From: Pyrrhosoma nymphula
Taxonomy: Eukaryota > Arthropoda > Insecta > Odonata > Coenagrionidae
Length of the DNA stretch: 64,000 nt
Assembly: GCA_963573305.1 (NCBI GenBank)
Contig: OY754338.1
Coordinates: 46,837,531-46,901,530 of the forward strand
Direction: 5' to 3'
The notes beneath the pieces were generated by a model. That model saw only the letters and a list, made by a program, of their open reading frames with translations, did no database searches and had not been told where the DNA came from. Below are positions 46,031-58,007 of this stretch, in pieces. Within the stretch, counting starts at the first letter, position 1, and each line of letters opens with the position of its first letter. A program made the translations under genes and the position numbers.

Positions 46031-47581
46031 TCTCTGCGCCAAATTAAAACTAGTGATTCACTTTTGTAATTACTGTCTTGAACATCAATAACAGAGAATC
46101 CTCAGGAGGGAGCAAGAAATAGCTTTTTAAACAAACAAACATTTTGTAGATAATAAAAAATGGCGTCTTTAAATTGTGTGAATATGTATGGCATTTGCAG
46201 TTATACTCGATCAACAAAGTGAACTTAACGGTTATTAAAGCTGAGATTGACGATAATATTGATAAAAACTATCTTTGCTGAAACGGCACTGAGATCAAGA
46301 ACACTTTTCTTCCAGCATTAACCTCTTTTCCAGTTAATACCTTACATTATTGGTGTGGTAATTTTTAACAATATAGGATATTCATAACTAAAATATATGC
46401 ATTTATACTCAAATAGGATCAAAAGCTAAAGAAATAGGCAGTACAAAAAAATTGGGAAGGAAAGGCAAAGGATAGTTGGTAGACCAACTATTGGAAATAA
46501 GGTGTGAAAAGTCTGCGAAACAAACTAAGAGTCAGCTTATGAATACAAAATGAGTAGCAGAATAAGTTGTGGAATTCTATATGAAGGAAAAAATCAAAAA
46601 AGTAAAAACTATAAGCGAATTAATCGCAGTAAATTGGAGTAACAGAGAAAAGGATACATCTTTGAAACAGAAAGTCCACACAGATCTTCCATGAAACGGT
46701 AGAACTCCTCTAAAAATATCCAATAATCCATCCAATCCATCAGGTTGACGAATCGTTCAACAAAGATAAATGCGCGGTTATTCACGGGTTTTAAGGTATA
46801 ATATCGCCATTTCCCCAGGTTTTTTTTAATAAAATGCTTCAGTTATTCAAAAAGAATTATTCAATATATTTGTAAATCATGAGCATTTATAACTTAATGG
46901 CAATATGTGGTGAGTAAATCATTTACATACCAATAATGCGCCACTTTGTAATGAAAAATTATAATTTACATTTCTAAGAAGATTTTAATCGTCAATCTAA
47001 CGTAAACGTCAAGTTATTGAGTGAATGCAATGCATGCGACACTCGCTGAAAATGTTTTTGGCACAGGCGTCTTGTTATCTTTTTGACCTCAGCATAAACC
47101 GATTCTTCTGGGAAGAATTTCTAGGATCTGGCGGGGAAATAATAAAATACGATCGAATCAATAGGAGTAGAATTTAATGGTAGGAAAAAGCACAAAGTAT
47201 GCGCATCTATAATATAACTACCACCTACTTGTTGTCAGGATGAAATGAAACTGACTTATTAAGGACCTCAAAATCTTATTCAAGAATTGAGGGCCCACAA
47301 ATACCTAAATTAAATATTCACTCATGTTATTCACGTTATATGTCAGGCAAATCATGGTAGTTGTCAAAGTGAGGACTTAACATAGGAATGAAACGGTTAG
47401 CTGGCAGGAGAGTAGAATAGAGAGTAAAGATTTCCCCACAAGTATTCTCGTCTCAAGAAGTTCCATTTTTTAATCTCTCGCTTACAGACAAATGTTTTTT
47501 CATTCGATATTATATACGTATCTCGTCTAAAAAATTCCTGACAACTCAAGATTTTTTGAAAGGCATCTACGGATTTAACCA
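46031..47581. other. No recognisable gene
   Basis: AT-rich. No TE motifs seen; the last 180 bases lead into a tandem repeat. Confidence 0.35.
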
Positions 47582-47965
47582 TCTTCTAAGGAAGCCTTCC
47601 TTACTTTGCGTGACTTCCGACTTTTTAAGCAAACTTAACGTGATTTATAGAAAATTCCAATCATCTGAAAAGCATAGAGAATTAATCATCCGCTAAGCAA
47701 GCCTTCTTAATTTTGCGTAACTTCCTACTTTTTAAGCGAACTTAACGTGATTTATAGAAAATTCCAATCATCTGAAAAGCATAGAGAATTAATCATCCGC
47801 TAAGCAAGCCTTCTTAACTTTGCGTAACTTCCTACTTTTTAAGCGAACTTAACGTGATTTATAGACAATTCGGGTTATCTGAAAGGAATAGGGAATTAAT
47901 CATCCGCTAAGCAAGCCTTCTTAACTTTGGGTAACTTCCTACTTGTAAGCGAATTAAACGTGAAT
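47582..47965. repeat. Tandem repeat, about 107-bp unit, roughly 3.5 copies
   Basis: TCATCTGAAAAGCATAGAGA starts at 47661 and 47768, and a diverged version at 47875, so the period is 107. Other unit words are AAGCAAGCCTTCTTAA, GCGTAACTTCCTACTTTTTA and AACGTGATTTATAGA. The outer units are more diverged than the inner ones. The array stops about 20 bases before Helitron copy 3. Confidence 0.9.
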
Positions 47966-47982
47966 GATATATTGTTACATCA

Positions 47983-49346
47983 TCATACTAATATATAAAA
48001 ATTGAATGTCGTCTGTCTGTCTGTTGCTCAATCACGCAAAGCTACTGATCCGATTGAGCTGAAATTTGGAATGTAGTAAGAAAATGTATCTGGATGTAAC
48101 AGAGGCTTAAAAATCTCTCAGGGCCCCCAAAGGCCCCCAAAGGCAAAGGCCCCTGTTGGTCCATGCTAAATATTGGGTTCGGTGCAGTGGTTTCATTTTT
48201 TGCTTTTTAAAATTACTTTCACTCAAGACTGGAATTTTTTTAACGGATGGCTGAATAAATGAAGTTTCTAATTCTTTCAATCGATTTTCTTTTACGCTTC
48301 GTAATTGCCTGATCATGTTTTTGCTGAAAAATCTCACCTCTCTTGAACTTAAAAATATATCCATCAGCCTAATAGAAAAAAAGAGTAACCTTTCGAAAAA
48401 ATCTTCTAACGCAAGAAGAATGTCTTCTTTGCGAGAAAATGAGCCCTTGCAATAAAAACGACAAAGGTTAGACTTGGATGCTCAAAAACATGCCCACCAG
48501 CGATCTCATGAGCATCTCCGCGTGGTGTTTCTCGGTTTACGCTAAGAACCACACAAATTTCATCCCAACCCAACCTACGGACGGGTTACCAGCTATAAAT
48601 CTGGTTCAAATATAGACCCATCTGTTTCGAAACTTCAATCTGTTTTAAGATGGCGGAAGTTAAAATGACGTCACTACATGCCTCTTATCCGAAAGAAGAA
48701 CGGAAATTCTGCGCAATGAACGACATCCGTGCATGAAAATCGAAAAGATCACTTAGAATCACCATGGACTTTTTATTTAGCAACCGAAGGCAATGATTAC
48801 GGCTACCCTTCATGCCGAAGGCACAGTCCGGGTGATAGAGGATTCATAGGTCAAATAAACATGGCAGCTTCTGCAAATACTCCTTTTGACGTTGTCAACC
48901 GCTGGATTGTACCCTACTCTCCAATCCTGATTAAGACACTCAACGCACATATCAACGTTGAATTGCGCAACTAAATTAAGTAATTGAATGCAAATATATT
49001 TACGTGCACTAGGGAAGCGATCCAGCTGATATTCACTCTGAAGACTGCTCAAGAGAACCGGAGGGACGAGGTGACCATCTATCAACCTTTGCTATTTAAG
49101 TAGTAATGAGTCTAAGTGGCCCATTTTTGTGTTTCCCGTGCATGAGAGAGGACCAACAGTCACTCAACTCTCCGTGCACCTGGAAAACGGTCATCGTGTC
49201 TAGTACAACGAACACGACATACAAGATAGGTTACGAACTCCTCAAATGACCACGTTGACAGTTTTTCTTCAGGCTTTGTGGTGTTCTTATAAAATAATTT
49301 CAATGTTTTTCACACCCGTTGAATTTCAACGGGTACCTTCCGCTAG
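47983..49346 (+). mobile_element. Helitron copy 3, internally deleted
   Basis: Left end TCATACTAATATATAAAAA, as in copy 1, and even the preceding TTACATCA is shared. Right end hairpin CCCGTTGAA/TTCAACGGG at 49315-49333, then CTAG at 49343-49346. Compared with copies 1 and 2, about 600 bases are missing near 48335 (equivalent to about 24020-24600). Confidence 0.85.
48745..49280 (+). pseudogene. Helitron Rep remnant in copy 3 (best preserved)
   Basis: GNDYGYPSCRRHSPGDRGFI, FDVVNRWIVPYSPILIKTLN, AHINVELRN, TREAIQLIFTLKTAQENRRD, EVTIYQP, and then in another frame PVHERGPTVTQLSVHLENGH and DRLRTPQMTTLTVF. This is the Helitron Rep segment up to the TLT.FF block before the helicase. Stops follow AHINVELRN and LENGHRV. 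Confidence 0.8.
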
Positions 49347-49629
49347 CTATACTACAAAAGTATTCGAGTGTACAGTTGGGGGAGACGACTTCCCCAGACG
49401 GTAGGATGCATTTTCTTTTCAAGATTATTAAGAAAATTATTATTTAAATTAAGATGCAGCTCACATTAGCACGACGAATAAAATAAAATTAGTTTAAAAA
49501 TTTCTGTAGGTATGCTATCTTACATTGACACTTTTTAAGAAAAAATATTTCATGTAATATTTTACTAGCAGTTGCTTTCGCACTCGAAATTTCTCAAGAA
49601 TTCCTAATACTGAAAATGTATTCACGAGT
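49347..49629. other. Short noncoding stretch
   Basis: Nothing recognised. Confidence 0.3.
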
Positions 49630-49765
49630 TCTCTAGAAGACAAATGGCACAAAAAGAGAAATTAAGAATCTTGAGAATGAAAATTAAATAATCACAATCT
49701 CTAGTGGACAGCGGCAGCAAACCAATCTTCGAAAGGATGGTTGCTGATTATGATTCACTGAAAAT
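49630..49765 (+). mobile_element. APE-type (RTE-like) LINE, extreme 3' scrap
   Basis: WTAAANQSSKGWLLIM equals the ending W.AA.NQSSD of RTE-like LINEs, followed by ATTATGATT. Only the last 40 or so codons are left. Confidence 0.5.
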
Positions 49766-51888
49766 GTGCTCGAAGTTTAAAGTAATTTACAAAACAGTAA
49801 GCTGGGCATAAGAGCGTTTAGTTGTATAGTAAACTCTATAACTCTCTACTCTCAACCTAAACTAGCAGAACTCACCCTATCATCTAAACCAAAAGACAAA
49901 ATATTCCATCGACAACAAACCAAACAATAGATCATATTTTTCTCACACCATAAATGCTAGCCACTGACCTCCACCACTAAATAGTCTTGAGTGTTTTCCC
50001 TAGTTTTACTAAAAAAAACTCAGTGTATCATTAGACATTACAAGAGTCGCTGCCGACTAAAATTTAAGCGTTAACGATATTCGTTAATTATCTCAACCAG
50101 TGTTCATTACCGAGTTCTTCCTCTAGAAATTAGTTGCACTACAATTTCTGCGAGATGCTCATAGTCTTCCTCTCGTGTAAGAAGATATGTTTGGCATGGT
50201 ATAAAACCTTAGATATGACTATATACACAAAACTTACCAGAAAACTGCAGATATATCAATTGGATGAATCCATTAAAGACATTGAGGAATTAATCCGATC
50301 CCCACTCTACTTCTAAAAGCGAGACAGAAGTGACAGAATAAGGAAACAATAACTGTCTAGCACTAAGATTCCAGAAATGGTCTATCCGCCGATAAATTCA
50401 CAGTAACAAACATAAACAGAAACACTAAAATAGTAAAACTCCTCATTTGACCAGGAAAGGTGGGTTAATGGGTGACCGTCCAGTTCCGTGTGAAAAAGGA
50501 AACACACCTACTTGAGACTTGGGAGAAAAATATATTCACTTATATGTAGCATAACAAGAGAGATAAATAGCTAATTGTCCAAAAATATTTATTGCGAGTC
50601 GAAAGTAAAAATATTGAAGTAATATCCTCATGTCAGACTAGACTCTCCTTCGTTCTTGAGAACATTACTTTTCAAATGGATATTAATTTTACTTGTAAGT
50701 GAATTAGTTCTCATTCGATTGAAACTTAGTTAAACACGTTGAATTTGAACCAATGTCCTAATATGTTGGTTTTTATGGCATGTATAAAATTCAAATTTCA
50801 AATTATTTTGAATGGTTGTGGTATCTATTTTTTACTCCCAAAAATCGAATTAAGATATTTTTTCCCGATACCACATTGTCTTCAAATTATCAATTAAAAA
50901 CCCTATTATGTTTTATACTACAATATAATGAGCTTCAAAAATCGTATTTAACGATTTCCTTCCCCAGAAGGTCCAAACTGCCCCGGATGAAATACGAGAG
51001 TGCTTGTAAATTCTTTCAATATTTCCGAACATTCTCCCATCCCTGGGTCCTCGTTTGGTATTCTCCGATAAACTATTAATCCCCGTTATCTGGCACTCAC
51101 CAATTACCATTCCTGACATCGCTTCCGACCTTCAGGTACGATCGATCTTCTCATATTTCAGTTCCTCGACACGGGGATGGCTATCCAGGCAATTAAAGCG
51201 ACGTTCAACAGTCGAGAGGGCTAAGGGGAAGGAAAATCAATCCGGAGCTATTGGGTTGAAAAGTTGTTGCGACAAACGATGAACAATTAGCCGTAGCTCA
51301 AGTGACGAATACCACACGAGGCACCATATTCGTTTTATAACTATTTAAATGTTTATTCTACCATTAAATTTTCAGAACGTACAGGTTTTAAAACTTAATT
51401 TTTCCCGAGAATGAGAAGAGATCTTCACACCTCCCAGTGAGACTTAATCTTAGGTGTGTCTATAAGCAGTGTAGCTAATTATTTCATTTTTTCTCTACTG
51501 CTTCTTTAATCTTCTACGCATCACTAACTGCACGTCTCGCATGCTTTCTGCGTAACTCCTCTCTGCAGAATACCTCTGTGCATTTATATAGTGAAAAATA
51601 CATTAATACTCATAGTATATAAAACATTGGTAGCATATTATATGTTGCATTTGGTAAAACTTCACCTCCTGTTAAAGTTGTTTGCAGGTTTTGCTTATGT
51701 ATTAATAGTCGCAGTTTAATTTTCTTTAGTAGTAGAGGTTACCTCTCTACTTACTGCTGCAGAATGTCTGGCTGGATGCAATGCCAAAAAGCATGATTCC
51801 ACCGGTGATAATGGCATACCACTACATTGGAACTTGAAATGACTGTATCAACCACCAATCGCCTCCCTTTCTTATAGAGCCTACGGCC
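49766..51888. other. No recognised gene
   Basis: AT-rich up to 50900. 50940-51290 is more balanced in base composition and carries short frames on both strands without a known motif; it could be non-repetitive host DNA. The frame at 51751-51984 overlaps a SINE and is not a gene. Confidence 0.35.
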
Positions 51889-52019
51889 AAATTTTGATAC
51901 CGGGACTTGCCACCGTATTAGCTTCAAGGAATCACCCGCAAATTCACATAAGAGCAGAAATCCTCGGAGGAAAAAATCATTCACCTTAATCGGGAATCGA
52001 ACCCCGATCCCTCGATATC
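51889..52019 (-). mobile_element. SINE family B, copy 3, head-truncated
   Basis: On the minus strand: GGATATCGAGGGATCGGGGT, the B box GGTTCGATTCCC, then GAATGATTTTTTCC, GGGTGATTCCTTGAAGCTAA and TGGCAAGTCCCGGTATCAAA. The A-box part is lost. Confidence 0.7.
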
Positions 52020-52032
52020 CACAGGAGAGAAA

Positions 52033-52210
52033 GAAGCCTCGGTACCATAACTGGATAGAACAATCTGCGCGTTATCGAGGTATCAAGGTTCGAGAACCGG
52101 TCAAAGCGAATGATTTTTCCACTGGGTAATTTTGTATTTATGTGCACTCAAGGATGACTCCGTGAAGATAATACCTCGGCTAGTCGCGGTATCCTCAAAA
52201 TTTGTCAATT
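52033..52210 (+). mobile_element. SINE family B, copy 4
   Basis: Head GCCTCGGTACCATAACTGGA, B box GGTTCGAGAACC, body GAATGATTTTTCC, then GGATGACTCCGTGAAGATAA and the tail CTAGTCGCGGTATCCTCAAA. It is head to head with copy 3, giving an inverted SINE pair. Confidence 0.7.
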
Positions 52211-52355
52211 TAAGAGCAAACACATCATTGTGCTACAAGTTTAGCTCTAACCTCATGGACTTCGGGGCCTACCGCAAGCCTTGAACTGCTTTGTAATATC
52301 GTATGTTCGGTACTCTTGAACATCTTGTTCCTTTGAAGCCCTCAAAAATCCGCAT

Positions 52356-52440
52356 GGGAGGACGCCTCGGTAGATTAACTGGTTAAAGCACTCGCTGCGA
52401 AATCGAGGGATCCGGGTACGAGTTCCGGTTCAAGATAATT
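52356..52440 (+). mobile_element. SINE family B, copy 5 (head only)
   Basis: GGACGCCTCGGTAGATTAAC, TGGTTAAAGCACTCGCTGCG, ATCGAGGGATCCGGG and the B box match the family head. The body after GGTTCAAGATAA is not recognisable. Confidence 0.65.
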
Positions 52441-53334
52441 TCGATCACGTAACTTTGGAGTCACGTGTCACAATAACGGAAGGTTTGACATTTTTGTGTG
52501 TTTGAAACATTCGGATGGATAACTTAAGCGTATGATATGTTGATTATTGCGACTCTAATCGAGATACTCGACTCCATCAACGATATCCCGGTGAAAAACC
52601 TGATCAGAAAGACTGCGTGAGATCTTTGCGAATGGTTTGCATACACCAAAATCTCGAACAGTTATTGCACCACGTGACTCCTTAGTTGTGTGAATGATAT
52701 AATCCCGAGCGTTTCAAACACAACCCCCGAGGCGAATGATTTTTTTTTCCTTTTTGGAATTTCGCCCTAAAATGCTTCCATTTGAGGGTTTACTTCCATT
52801 GCTCAAATATCTTGCATAGACAAATACTTGCATCATGGTTAAAACCCCAACTTTCTTTAAAAAAAAATCTGTGTTTAGAGAGTGTGTCATGATCGGGAGG
52901 AACCGAAAGCGATCGATAAGAAAAAGGATTGACGGGAATGAGATAGAGAGAGATATATAGAGAAAGAAAGAGAATGGTCACGGGCGGGGCAGCGGGGGAG
53001 GCGGTGGAAGAGGAAGGAGGAGGAAATTGGCAGGAAGTTTGGATGGGATGGACCTCGGGAGGGGGCATCGGGTGGTTCAGGGATGGAAGGGGAGTTTTGA
53101 ATGGAATAATAGATTTTGGGGAACAAGGTGAGCGCTTCGGAGGTAGACAGGTATTGGAGATGGAGGCAGAGATGAGGAAGAAGCGATGGAAAGAGATAAA
53201 GCCCCATGACCCGCGAGAACAACGGACTGCGAAGGTGATGGCAACCGACGCGAAACGTTCCAACCGAGAGGGAGGATAGCAGCTGGGACGGGTAGAAAAC
53301 CGAAGGGGAACTGAGGTGGAAATGCCAGGGAATC
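52441..53334. other. Noncoding; purine-rich block at 52900-53290
   Basis: The plus strand at 52900-53290 consists mostly of G and A, with GGGAGG and GAGAGA words. Frames on both strands (52790-53279) follow from that composition. Confidence 0.4.
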
Positions 53335-53916
53335 TTGTTCGGCTTTATTTACTTGGCAGTCATCGGAGTGTGGAGGAGGAAGGTTAGGGAAAAGATGAGA
53401 GTGAGGTTTGAGTGGTCTCCCTGGCTCGAGAATAGAAGACTAAAAAATAGCCTTTTACGCTTTCCGCTAGGGATGCTTCCTTTCACTCAAGCCCAGGGAT
53501 GGAATGATGTTGGCGGTTTATTCGCAACCGATGATAAGGGAGAGGTCATTGGTAGTGGATGGCATTTTGCACTTACACGACTAGAAAATATTTGGAAAAA
53601 GCTCGACATTATAGCAAAAGCGTGCATTCTACTATTTCAACAAATGTTCAAAAGCCACTTCTACAAACATTTAGCTATGGAAATCAATGGTTGTGAGATA
53701 CATAACGATACGGAACTCAATACAAAATTCGGTATGCAGAAACTACATCGGGTTTCAGTCATTACATCACTCCACATTTCTCCCGTGACATATTACGCAA
53801 ATAAACAGAAAAAAATCATATCCAAAACTACTATCGAATCTTTTCATTTTTTCTCAACAGCAAGTCTAATTCCAGTCTTATATGGAATAAGACCCAATAA
53901 CAATTACACCAGTTAG
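53335..53916 (+). other. Unrecognised open frame, 193 codons
   Basis: This is the longest frame in the window not explained by a TE. Its product has no recognisable domain; residues 1-15 are partly hydrophobic, but basic residues follow. Composition changes along it, with the first third inside the G-rich region and the rest AT-rich. No promoter, splice signals or poly-A context were seen. It may be chance. Confidence 0.15.
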
Positions 53917-56564
53917 CGTCCATACGCTTGCTTGGTTGTTCAGGAGGCGACCGGCAGCAGAAGCAATCTGAGCCGTGGGGGGGAAGAGTCCATTCAAGTA
54001 TTACGTAAGTTGATTTGAAGGGGGAGAAGGATTGAGCTTTTCTTACGATATCTTACGTAGAGGGGGTACGAGCCAACCTTACTTAAGATGTTAGTCACTT
54101 CCTATATCGTATTTTTATCACTTTTTTATTAATATATTTAAATATTCAAATCTTCCTTTGTAGGATTACCTTACAAAGTAAGGGTGGTAGTCCCACAAAG
54201 GTGAATTTATGCTAAACTATAGAAAAACGTATGATCAATTCATTGTGTTCATTAGTTTGGATATCGCATTTTTAATGTTCATGCATTTTGCAAATCGAGC
54301 TGTGAATCACGAAATATCGAAAATCGAAATACGGCTACAAATTCATATTTCTAAGTTTCTCTTATTCTTATGAAATACATTTTTAATAGCAGCGAGAGAG
54401 GGAGATCAGTTTTCACACACTTGGACATGGAATCGCCCATATATCATTATCTACGTGCATGGTTCCAAAAATGTATGACGACTTACGTAAAGTTGGGACG
54501 GGAAGAATTGGTGTTTATGAAGTATCATGTTACCCTACATAGAAGATAAGGGGAGGAGGTGAAAAAGAGGCCTAAATCGTCTAACGTTATACTTGAATGG
54601 CCCCAAGGGAATTCAGAGTGACGTTCAGTTTGCATCCACTGCGACCTCAGCCTTTTCCGGTGAGACTAAAGATTACTTTATTTCAGTTCCGGCTACCGAT
54701 TCCAAGAAGTGCAGGCAACATTGGTTTATCAAAGAACCCACACCCAGCTGTCTACCCTCGAAACAACCCAATCTTTGACGCCATCAAATCCTAATGTAAT
54801 CAAACATCTTTTTCCTCTCAGCGTGCTATTTCAAGCCCCAATCAAATGACTACCCTTCACTGCTCATGCAAGCTTTCCATTCTTAAGAGCGATGGGAATG
54901 CGTCAACTGTAGTTAACCTGAGATCACCCTTTCCTAATATAGTAAGTAACTTTTAATATGGTGTTTGCGGCACAAAAAGAGAGAACCCTGAGATTCAGCT
55001 TGCGTCTAGCCAATTCTAAGAAACAATGAAAGTTTGTTTTGGCTTTTCTAGGTAAGCAATAACCTTCTCTACTGCAGTATTCTTTTCCTCTTCGTGAAAT
55101 CGCGATTTTTCATGGGCATCGTCACGTCAGAGGCCAATTAAAGCACATTTGAGAGGGGAACCTACTAATAGTCCGCAAGCTGACATTCTGCAAATACGAA
55201 TCCAATGAATGGATCTTAATTTTATGAGGATATGGATGTAAAGCTAAGTCCATTTCACACGAAATACACAACCCTCAGCTTTTCTTGATATTTTTGCAGT
55301 GTAATTTAAGTAGGCTTGAATCTTAACACAAAATATATTTATTTATATACATATCAATATTTATCAAAAACGATCAGCAACTTAAATCAAGTGCTTGAAT
55401 TGAAAACAAAGTTTGAGTTGCAATATAAAAAGCTTGAAATCATTCTTACAGGCTGAATAGTTTTATAAGAATTGAATTTTTTTTAGGAATCGATTTAGGA
55501 ATTTTGAATTAGGAATGGATTTATTTTGTAAAAGTAAACATTTAAAAAAGTTAAATTGAGGGTAGGACCAGTGTTACGTGATCGGACAAGGAATTTCCCT
55601 TTGAAAATAATATTAAATTTCGCCAAGTTAGAAATTGTGATGCGGTTAGAAAGGGTGCGCTATTATACTAACATCTGTCTCTGAGTGATTTCTGATTGAC
55701 TGTAAGATTATTATATCCGTTCTAACTAATTGAAAACAAAAGTTCATTGATATCAAAAACTAATATTCGACATCTTCTTTCACATTCATACACAAGGCCA
55801 CGGCACGATTAATATATAAATATATAAAACAAATAATATTTCATACGCAATATAATAATTTCCGTTATGCGGATTAATTTATTCTATCTCGAACCAAAGG
55901 TACATACTTGCACCACCGTATTTCGAAGATAATGTGGAAGCTAAGCTTTTCCTTCAAGCTTTGCTACTGCTTATTCTTTCACAGCAACTGCCATTTCACA
56001 TTAAAGGGATTAGTATTCTTGTTTTTTAGAGTAGTCTGCTTCCTCTGATTTCCTGCCTCTTCGATCTACGGGTGCCCTTTGATAGCCCATGCATGACAAA
56101 GCCATCTCTCACCGTAATATGTCAACAGCAAACGACTACCCACCCAACTCCCTCCTGAAAGATCCTTTCTTTCTTTCTCCTCGACAAGGTATTGGAGCGA
56201 GCTGAGAAGTTACTGGTGGGTAAATAAGTTTTTCTATCTCCTCGCTCAGGAAAATCTTTTTTCGATTCCACGCTCAACTCGTCAACAAAAGTGAGAGACA
56301 CCTTTTAAAAATGGCGAACAGCTGAGACTTGACGAACGCAAACATAACTAGTGCTCTTGTGTTAAGTACCGTCAAGGATTAAATAGGCACAAAAAGTTAT
56401 CATATCCGCCTATTTATCCTGGTGAAGGTAAATTTGTCCCCATTGTACGACATAATACATTAGGTTTATTCAACAGGCAAGTGTAGCAATTACTGTATGT
56501 GTTGCAACCTATCCTGCTTTAAATAGGTTTGAAATCTTTCGACTATTTCGAGCTCGTCGAATTT
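53917..56564. other. No recognised gene; possible MITE remnant at 53990-54560
   Basis: At 53995-54080 TTACGTAAG and TCTTACGTAGAGGGGG words occur, and CTTACGTAAAGTTGGGACGG lies at 54483. Such TTACGTA/GGGGG ends occur in insect MITEs, but arms and target duplication could not be matched. The rest is AT-rich. Confidence 0.3.
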
Positions 56565-56640
56565 CAGGGTTGCTACAGACAAGAAATTATGAATTTCCAG
56601 TACTTTTCCAGGTTTTCCAGGACAAAATTTGTATTTTTCA
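56565..56640 (+). mobile_element. hAT-like terminal fragment with CCAGG words
   Basis: CAGGGTTGCTACAGAC is followed by TTTTCCAGGTTTTCCAGGA. A related end, inverted, is at 63020-63110. The TIR form CAGNGTTGC is usual for hAT elements. Confidence 0.4.
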
Positions 56641-56806
56641 AGGGTAAATTTCCTATCCATCATAAGCGGTTATTATAAAGAAAGTGCAAAAATAAGAGAG
56701 AAACACATTAACTCATGCGCACCGTATGCTGATAACATATGCATTTTAATGAAATACATGAAAAACAGGTTGGTTTTGAATCTTTTATTAAACATAAATC
56801 CGAATA

Positions 56807-56814
56807 TATATAAG
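56807..56814. repeat. hAT target-site duplication, left (TATATAAG)
   Basis: Eight bases before the TIR; the right-hand counterpart CATATAAG at 59711-59718 differs at one position. Confidence 0.65.
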
Positions 56815-57340
56815 CAGTGATGGCAAGTAATTAAGTAAAGGTAATCGGATTACCGGTAACGATTACATCTTGGGTATTTTTTACTTGTAATCGTTACTTT
56901 TTTTTAAAAGTAATTTGTACTTGTAATCTACTCCTCATTCACTGAGTAATCGTTACATTCAAGTAATCGTTACTTTTCAAATGCCTTTTTAAATAGTTTT
57001 TTTATAGCTAACTTTTTTCAATTATCGATTTCGATGTCCATTCGAGATTCATTTGAATCCAGCGGAAATGACGTCTATTCGAGTGCCTGTACAGCAATAC
57101 ATCGAGCTATCAAAGATGCAACCGAATTTCCTGTGATTGTAACTGGATTGTATGTACCGCATGTACACTCTCTACACATTCCCTGCTGGATTGTCTGTTT
57201 TCGTCCTCGTCATCACTCGTCACCTTGCTATGATACCTCGTGGGCACTCCCGAGAAGATTTCATTTAATTTGCTGCTGGTTGGTTAAGTGCTTCAGTTCG
57301 TCGATCGTTGTTAATCTACGAGTAGAGGAGATATTTACGA

Positions 57341-57500
57341 GCATGGAAAACGAAACTAGGGAATTTCCATTTCTCTACCTAAAACATTTTTATGAATTAG
57401 AAAGCACTTGTTCGAAGATATGTATGTACGCTGCAAGCTTAAAAAAACTCTTAAGTCGGCGTTAAACATACCATCAAACCTGAATAAACATATGATGGAA
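57341..57500 (+). pseudogene. hAT BED-type N-terminal exon, decayed
   Basis: From the Met at 57341: MENETREFPFLYLKHFYELE, STCSKICMYAASLKKLLSRR and then, after stops, TYHQT and INI-WK. The arrangement resembles the BED zinc finger of Ac/Tip-like hAT proteins, F.YL...Y......K..C..C.....LS....S.SNLK.H, but the second Cys of the C-x2-C pair is not conserved. The frame upstream of the Met (from 57034) has no recognised content. Confidence 0.4.
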
Positions 57501-57829
57501 AGTGAAATTAAAGTCTATCAAACAAATTGAATTCATATAGCAATTAATACATCTGGATGTCTTCATAACGTGTGATCTTGAAGCAAATTGTATTGATAGT
57601 ATTATATGCTCATTTATTTTTTTCATTTTAGTGCCTTTATTTCCTACCTATCCTAAAAATTTTTCGTCATTTGCTGTGTTCAGCGTTTATTCGTGAATAT
57701 ATACAATTTGCAAAATTCATATTCAGCTGTATTATATAACTGCGTAGCGTAGCGTCATAAATGATATCGAAATAATATGTCTATTTTAAGAGATGCCGAT
57801 GTTTCATGAAATTCCATTTAAGGGTAAGG

Positions 57830-57985
57830 GAATGAAAAACTTAGCACTATTCCAAAATAACAAATTAAATTAGCCGGCATGTTTCACTACAATGTAGCAT
57901 CGTCAGGACTCATGGTATTGTGTAGTGAAACATGTCGGGTCATAAAATTTGTAACTGTAATAGTGCTACGTTTTTCATTTCCTAA
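57830..57985. repeat. Penelope-type inverted repeat inside the hAT element
   Basis: ATGAAAAACTTAGCACTATT at the left pairs with AATAGTGCTACGTTTTTCAT at the right, with the motif GAAACATG towards the centre of both arms. Each arm ends in a hammerhead-like motif, minus at 57871-57912 and plus at 57906-57945. It is probably a terminal-repeat remnant that inserted into the hAT intron. Confidence 0.6.
57871..57912 (-). ncRNA. Hammerhead-like motif, minus strand
   Basis: AGTC-CTGACGATG, hairpin CTAC-ATT-GTAG, T, GAAAC, ATGCCGGCT. It is the same layout as at 38451-38490, with stem II changed from CTGC/GCAG to CTAC/GTAG, so that pairing is kept by a compensating change. AGTC/GGCT again offers stem I. 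Confidence 0.4.
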
Positions 57986-58007
57986 CCCTAAAATGTGTAC
58001 TTATGAT

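Noticed and set aside
52790..53279. Overlapping frames of 101-157 codons on both strands
   Set aside because: They arise from a purine-rich tract without stop codons and have no complexity typical of proteins.
57034..57465. Single 143-residue protein
   Set aside because: Only the part from the internal Met at 57341 resembles a hAT BED region; the upstream part has no motif and may be 5' UTR.
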